Source: JBBATK01 sp039810585
Lineage (GTDB): Bacteria > Bacteroidota > Ignavibacteria > Kapaibacteriales > NICIL-2
DNA length: 10,091 nucleotides
Reading direction: 5' to 3'
NCBI GenBank assembly: GCA_039810585.1
Contig: JBDHXF010000075.1
Coordinates: forward strand, 1-10,091
Shown: in pieces, positions 7,276 through 10,091 of the stretch
How the letters are laid out: each line of letters starts with the position of its first letter
How positions within the stretch are numbered: the first letter of the stretch is position 1
Made by a program: the position numbers and the translations under genes
The notes under the pieces: model-generated
Seen by the model: only the letters and a program-made list of their open reading frames with translations
Told to the model about the DNA's origin: nothing
The model's database searches: none

Positions 7276-7422
7276 TTAACGCTCGTCGCTCACCGTCAAC
7301 TTGTGACGACCCTTGGCGCGACGGGCAGCCAATACCTTGCGACCGTTCTTCGTTGCCATGCGCGCACGAAATCCGTGCTTATTCACACGACGGCGGCGGC
7401 TTGGTTGATACGTACGTTTCAT
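7276..7422 (-). CDS. rpmH: 50S ribosomal protein L34
   Basis: A 48-codon gene found by translating the - strand from ATG 7422 to TAA 7276-7278. The product opens MKRTYQPSRRRRVNKHGFRA and continues RMATKNGRKVLAARRAKGRH, the unmistakable L34 pattern, with a short acidic end (SDER). L34 is a very basic protein buried in 23S rRNA of the large subunit. Length is normal for the family (about 44-53). The ribosome binding site AGAGG lies 6 bases before the ATG. It is the first gene of the rpmH-rnpA-yidD-yidC cluster and is followed by a terminator-like hairpin. In many bacteria dnaA lies divergently upstream; here fliH does. Confidence 0.97.
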   Translation of the reverse strand: MKRTYQPSRRRRVNKHGFRARMATKNGRKVLAARRAKGRHKLTVSDER

Positions 7423-7465
7423 GAGTGACCTCTGATTCTAAGTGTTGATGTTCGAGACTTGTTTC

Positions 7466-7494
7466 AATTCGTGCGCGCGAAGCGCTCACGAATT
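7466..7494. promoter_or_regulatory. 29-nt palindrome in the rpmH-fliH divergent region
   Basis: AATTCGTG (7466-7473) and CACGAATT (7487-7494) are perfect 8-bp arms; inside them GCGC/GCGC adds four more pairs after one mismatch, leaving a three-base loop. In the rpmH transcript it would be a stable leader hairpin without a T tract, so it is not a terminator. As DNA it lies about 200 bases before the predicted sigma-54 start site, a usual distance for an enhancer-protein site. Which role is real cannot be told from sequence. Confidence 0.55.
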
Positions 7495-7564
7495 ATTCAT
7501 CTCCCTGCGATTCCGGCTTCAAAGCGTCAGTCCATAAAAATGCACGACGCGATTTACAGGGTCA

Positions 7565-7572
7565 CAAAGATA
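7565..7572 (-). promoter_or_regulatory. Bacteroidota-type -7 element for rpmH
   Basis: The - strand reads TATCTTTG, an exact TAnnTTTG match to the -7 consensus of Bacteroidota primary sigma factors. Transcription would begin near 7558 and give an rpmH leader of about 135 bases containing the 29-nt palindrome. No convincing -33 TTTG is seen at the usual distance, so the call is moderate. Confidence 0.45.
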
Positions 7573-7660
7573 CACATTTTTCCACATTAGGAATGTCGAA
7601 AATGGATGGAGGAAGAAAAATGGCCCTTATCGGCGTTTAGGTTGAAAAATGTAGTCGGTA

Positions 7661-7676
7661 TGGCACAAAGCTTGCT
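7661..7676 (+). promoter_or_regulatory. Sigma-54 (RpoN) -24/-12 promoter for fliHI
   Basis: The + strand reads TGGCAC, five bases (AAAGC), then TTGCT: the GG (7662-7663) and GC (7674-7675) doublets are separated by exactly ten bases as required for sigma-54 promoters. Transcription would start near 7687, giving a leader of about 35 bases before fliH ATG 7722. Flagellar genes are frequent sigma-54 targets, which supports the call. An activator of the NtrC family would be needed; none is in this window. Confidence 0.75.
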
Positions 7677-7721
7677 GTTACTCGTGGGTAACCGCTCAGT
7701 TCGGCCAAATTCATCGATTTT

Positions 7722-8474
7722 ATGGTTCATCACGAGAAAATCCGTCGCAAAGCCCTTCGTGCCCGCATTATTAGTGTGGAGCAGGCGGCGACTATTCCCC
7801 ACCATGTTTTCGAGGAATTTGAGCGAGAATCGAAGTTCGAGGATCCGCAACCTCTACCCCAGGTTGACGAACCCGCTGTTGATCAGCTTGATGAGGTAGA
7901 GCAAGAGTCGAGTCCCGCCTTGTCCATCGAGGAGATTCAGGCCGACATCCAGCAAGCCTACGATCGCGGATTTTCGGACGGTCAAGCCGTCACTTCCGCT
8001 CTCATGGAATCCGAAATGGGGAAGCTTCGCGAGCAAGAAAAGAACCTCGATACGGTTCTCAGCGCGTTGCAAGAGAACTACGCTAAGGAAATTGAAGCGT
8101 TCCAGGAATTGGCGGTGAACGTGGCTATCGTCTGCGCCGAACATATCCTACAACGCGAACTCAGCGATAATGCGCACTTGGCCGTTGAGCAGGCACGAAA
8201 AGTACTGGCTACCATGCATGGTCTTCGCGACGTACTCGTGCGAGTTCACCCCGACAGCTACGAAGCCATGCAAGACGCTCACCTGGAACTGTTGAATTCT
8301 ACCAGCACCTTGCGGGCAGTGCAGGTGCAGGCAGACGCCAGCATTGAAAATGGCTCGTGCGTGTTGGAGACGGCCATGGGGCACGTCGATGCACAACTCC
8401 GCACCCAGCTTGAACGACTACGCAGCGAGATGCTCGAAACCGTTCGCGTGAAGGAACTCACCGAAGAATTTTAA
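7722..8474 (+). CDS. fliH: Flagellar assembly protein FliH (type III export stator)
   Basis: FliH forms a dimer that holds the ATPase FliI inactive and docks it to FliN and the export gate. The 250-residue product has the FliH/HrpE/YscL plan: a variable acidic N-terminal region (about 28-70); AYDRGFSDGQ (79-88), part of the Gly-spaced helix; a long charged coiled-coil-like helix (about 95-145); and the conserved C-terminal domain with VRVHPDSYE (173-181) and GSCVLETAMGHVDAQL (211-226). ATG 7722 is the first possible ATG after an in-frame stop at 7689 but has no evident Shine-Dalgarno. It follows a sigma-54 promoter and precedes fliI by 18 bases. A non-flagellar type III stator is possible, though the partner ATPase looks flagellar. 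Confidence 0.9.
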   Translation: MVHHEKIRRKALRARIISVEQAATIPHHVFEEFERESKFEDPQPLPQVDEPAVDQLDEVEQESSPALSIEEIQADIQQAYDRGFSDGQAVTSALMESEMGKLREQEKNLDTVLSALQENYAKEIEAFQELAVNVAIVCAEHILQRELSDNAHLAVEQARKVLATMHGLRDVLVRVHPDSYEAMQDAHLELLNSTSTLRAVQVQADASIENGSCVLETAMGHVDAQLRTQLERLRSEMLETVRVKELTEEF

Positions 8475-8492
8475 TCTCCTTACACCTTGGCT

Positions 8493-9812
8493 ATGATCGC
8501 ATCCACCTTGCAGGACCGTTTAACGTACAGCATCCGGCGCAGCAACACCGCTGAGTTTGTTGGAACGATTACGCACGTGGTGGGCTTGATTATCGAAAGC
8601 AAGGGTCCGATGGCCCCCATTGGCGAAGTTCTGGAAATTCGGGATCGCAATCAGGACATCGTCGGTCAGTGCGAAATCGTGGGCTTCAAGGATAACCGTA
8701 TTCTCTCGATGGTGCTGCATCAATCCGCCGACCTCATGCCCGGCATGGAATTGATCGCGACGCACCGTCCGCTCAGCGTCGCCGTCGGCAAATTCCTTTT
8801 AGGTCGAGTGCTCGATGGTCTCGGTCAACCCATGGATGGCAAAGGTGCTTTTGTGGTAAACGATGTACGTTCCATCTACGCCAAACCTCCGAACCCATTG
8901 CTGCGTCAGCGAATCCACGAACCAATCGCCACCGGCATTCGCGCGATTGACGGGGTGATGACGATTGGTAAGGGACAACGGATAGGGATTTTTTCCGGCT
9001 CGGGTGTGGGGAAGTCCACCACTCTCGGTATGATTGCCCGTAACACCTCGGCCGACATCAACGTGATCGGTCTGATCGGCGAGCGGGGTCGTGAAGTGCG
9101 CGAGTTTCTTGAAAAAGATCTTGGCGAAGAAGGTTTGGCTCGCTCCGTCGTAGTGTGCGCAACCAGCGACGAACCAGCGCTCATCCGTATCAAAGCCGCG
9201 CTCACCGCCACCACTATCGCTGAGTACTTCCGCGATCTTGGTTTTGATGTGATGCTCATGATGGACTCCGTCACCCGTCTTGCCATGGCCCAACGCGAAG
9301 TTGGTCTGGCTGTAGGCGAACCTCCAACTGCCAAGGGTTACACGCCCAGCGTATTCTCGCTCATGCACAAAACCATGGAACGCGCCGGAACTTCGGACGT
9401 CGGCACCATCACAGCGCTCTACACCGTGCTCGTGGAAGGTGATGACATGAACGAACCCATCTCCGACACCGCACGTGGTATCTTAGATGGTCACGTCGTA
9501 CTGTCTCGAAAAATCGCCGCCCAAGCCCACTACCCGGCTATCGATATCCTGCCGAGTCTCAGTCGTGTGATGGGCGACATCACCACCAAGGCCCACCGCG
9601 CCGCGGCTTCAAAGCTCAAAGAAATGCTGGCGATCTACACCGAGTCCGAAGACCTCATCAACGTAGGCGCCTACCAACCCGGCGCAAACCCACGTCTCGA
9701 CAAAGCCGTTGCCCTTATCGAGAAAATCCGCAGCTTCCTCAAGCAAGACACCCACGAATCCATCGACTTCGAAGAAACCGTCCAACGCCTGATGACGATG
9801 ATGGCAGAGTGA
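8493..9812 (+). CDS. fliI: Flagellar export ATPase FliI
   Basis: FliI is the hexameric ATPase of the flagellar type III export apparatus, related to the F1 beta subunit; it unloads chaperones and supports export of rod, hook and filament subunits. I prefer ATG 8493 (439 residues, the usual size) over the TTG at 8487. In order: N-terminal beta-barrel; EPIATGIRAIDGVMTIGKGQ just before the P-loop GSGVGKST (about 169-176); LIGERGREVREF; Walker B with VMLMMDSVTRLAMAQR (Asp about 258); GEPPTAKGYTPSVF; and a C-terminal EDLINVGAYQPGANPRLD segment, typical of FliI rather than F1. All catalytic motifs are intact. fliI follows fliH closely and shares its promoter. No fliJ follows in the next 279 bases. 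Confidence 0.97.
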   Translation: MIASTLQDRLTYSIRRSNTAEFVGTITHVVGLIIESKGPMAPIGEVLEIRDRNQDIVGQCEIVGFKDNRILSMVLHQSADLMPGMELIATHRPLSVAVGKFLLGRVLDGLGQPMDGKGAFVVNDVRSIYAKPPNPLLRQRIHEPIATGIRAIDGVMTIGKGQRIGIFSGSGVGKSTTLGMIARNTSADINVIGLIGERGREVREFLEKDLGEEGLARSVVVCATSDEPALIRIKAALTATTIAEYFRDLGFDVMLMMDSVTRLAMAQREVGLAVGEPPTAKGYTPSVFSLMHKTMERAGTSDVGTITALYTVLVEGDDMNEPISDTARGILDGHVVLSRKIAAQAHYPAIDILPSLSRVMGDITTKAHRAAASKLKEMLAIYTESEDLINVGAYQPGANPRLDKAVALIEKIRSFLKQDTHESIDFEETVQRLMTMMAE

Positions 9813-9850
9813 GCGCGGATCGCAACCCTGTCTCAAGTCGAAACACGCCC

Positions 9851-9868
9851 GTCGCCTGCAACCGTGAG
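9851..9868 (+). repeat. Copy 1 of an 18-bp imperfect repeat
   Basis: GTCGCCTGCAACCGTGAG matches the word at 10003-10020 at 16 of 18 positions, 152 bases apart and in the same direction. This copy is the less symmetrical one. Confidence 0.5.
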
Positions 9869-10002
9869 CCTCTCAGTCAGCACCGCAAAAAGCACCGTTT
9901 TGTGCATAAATCTGTGGAAAGTCGCGTGCGTAAAGAGCGCGCATGTTGAAATTCAGTATGAAATCAGCTAACTCATCATTTCATGGGAATAGATGCAGGT
10001 CG

Positions 10003-10020
10003 GTCGCTTGCGACCGTGAG
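10003..10020 (+). repeat. Copy 2 of the 18-bp repeat, with palindromic core
   Basis: GTCGCTTGCGACCGTGAG; together with the two preceding bases it contains CGGTCGC-TT-GCGACCG, a perfect 7-bp palindrome around TT. The two differences from copy 1 are both inside the palindrome, so only this copy is symmetrical. Confidence 0.5.
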
Positions 10021-10091
10021 ATCGTATGTTTAAACGGCCAGATGCTTCTGACCTAAGTTGTATTTGTAGATGTAACGAGTATTTACAAAAC

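Larger units (their letters stand above)
9813..10091. other. Non-coding region after fliI
   Basis: No convincing gene is visible; a 32-codon + frame from ATG 9958 has no ribosome binding site or recognisable product. The region holds two DnaA-box-like words (9901-9909, 9913-9921), a repeated near-palindrome (9851-9868 and 10003-10020), an inverted repeat ATGAAAT/ATTTCAT (9958-9964, 9978-9984), the palindrome GTTTAAAC (10028-10035) and TGTA repeated every six bases (10059-10074). No terminator with a T tract was found after fliI. Confidence 0.5.

Noticed and set aside
7423..7721. Full oriC beside rpmH
   Set aside because: Only one imperfect DnaA-like word and no AT-rich unwinding stretch or dnaA gene; the region is better explained by divergent promoters.
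8799..9368. 189-codon - strand frame inside fliI
   Set aside because: Antisense to the most conserved part of FliI; composition explained by the codon pattern of the real gene.
9958..10056. 32-codon + strand frame after fliI
   Set aside because: No ribosome binding site, no similarity recognised, and it spans inverted repeats.
1..10091. CRISPR array, tRNA, rRNA, insertion sequence or prophage
   Set aside because: No regularly spaced repeats, no tRNA T-loop or rRNA cores, no transposase or integrase frame, and no terminal inverted repeats of useful length were seen.

Overview
The window reads as ordinary chromosome from a Gram-negative bacterium of the Bacteroidota/Chlorobi/Ignavibacteria/Kapabacteria neighbourhood (FCB group). 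Reasons: YidC starts with a Bacteroidota-like MDRQSFIGF stretch, has a large periplasmic domain, and carries Lys rather than Arg at the TM2 groove position; a TAnnTTTG-type promoter element lies upstream of rpmH; and there is a lipoprotein with a loose lipobox. The organism appears motile, since fliH and fliI are present. The phylum is an inference; no rRNA or marker search was possible.

Layout. (1) 1-1168, + strand: two tandem genes, the first cut by the window edge. The second encodes a lipoprotein, and the two products align with each other, so they look like a tandem duplicated, otherwise unrecognised, cell-envelope family. A hairpin terminator (1224-1250) closes them. (2) 1249-4322, - strand: a convergent two-gene operon made of a four-helix membrane protein followed, with a one-base TGATG overlap, by a 690-residue AAA_16/STAND-like ATPase with a helical C-terminal half. 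This is the least explained and most interesting unit. (3) 4323-4700: a gap with a possible promoter and the terminator of the next operon. (4) 4701-7422, - strand: the classical rpmH-rnpA-yidD-yidC cluster (ribosomal protein L34, RNase P protein, YidD, YidC insertase). rpmH, 48 codons, is very short. A strong hairpin with a 10-bp tandem repeat sits between rpmH and rnpA. (5) 7423-7721: a divergent regulatory region with an rpmH -7-like element, a 29-nt palindrome and a very good sigma-54 -24/-12 promoter aimed at fliH. (6) 7722-9812, + strand: fliH and fliI, the stator and ATPase of the flagellar type III export apparatus. (7) 9813-10091: non-coding, with DnaA-box-like words and a repeated near-palindrome.

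How they work together: L34, RnpA, YidD and YidC form a translation, tRNA-processing and membrane-insertion housekeeping set. The FliH-FliI pair delivers export substrates to the flagellar gate and is apparently under sigma-54 control. The ATPase/membrane-protein pair looks like an uncharacterised membrane-linked signalling or sensing module. I found no mobile element, CRISPR array, tRNA or rRNA.
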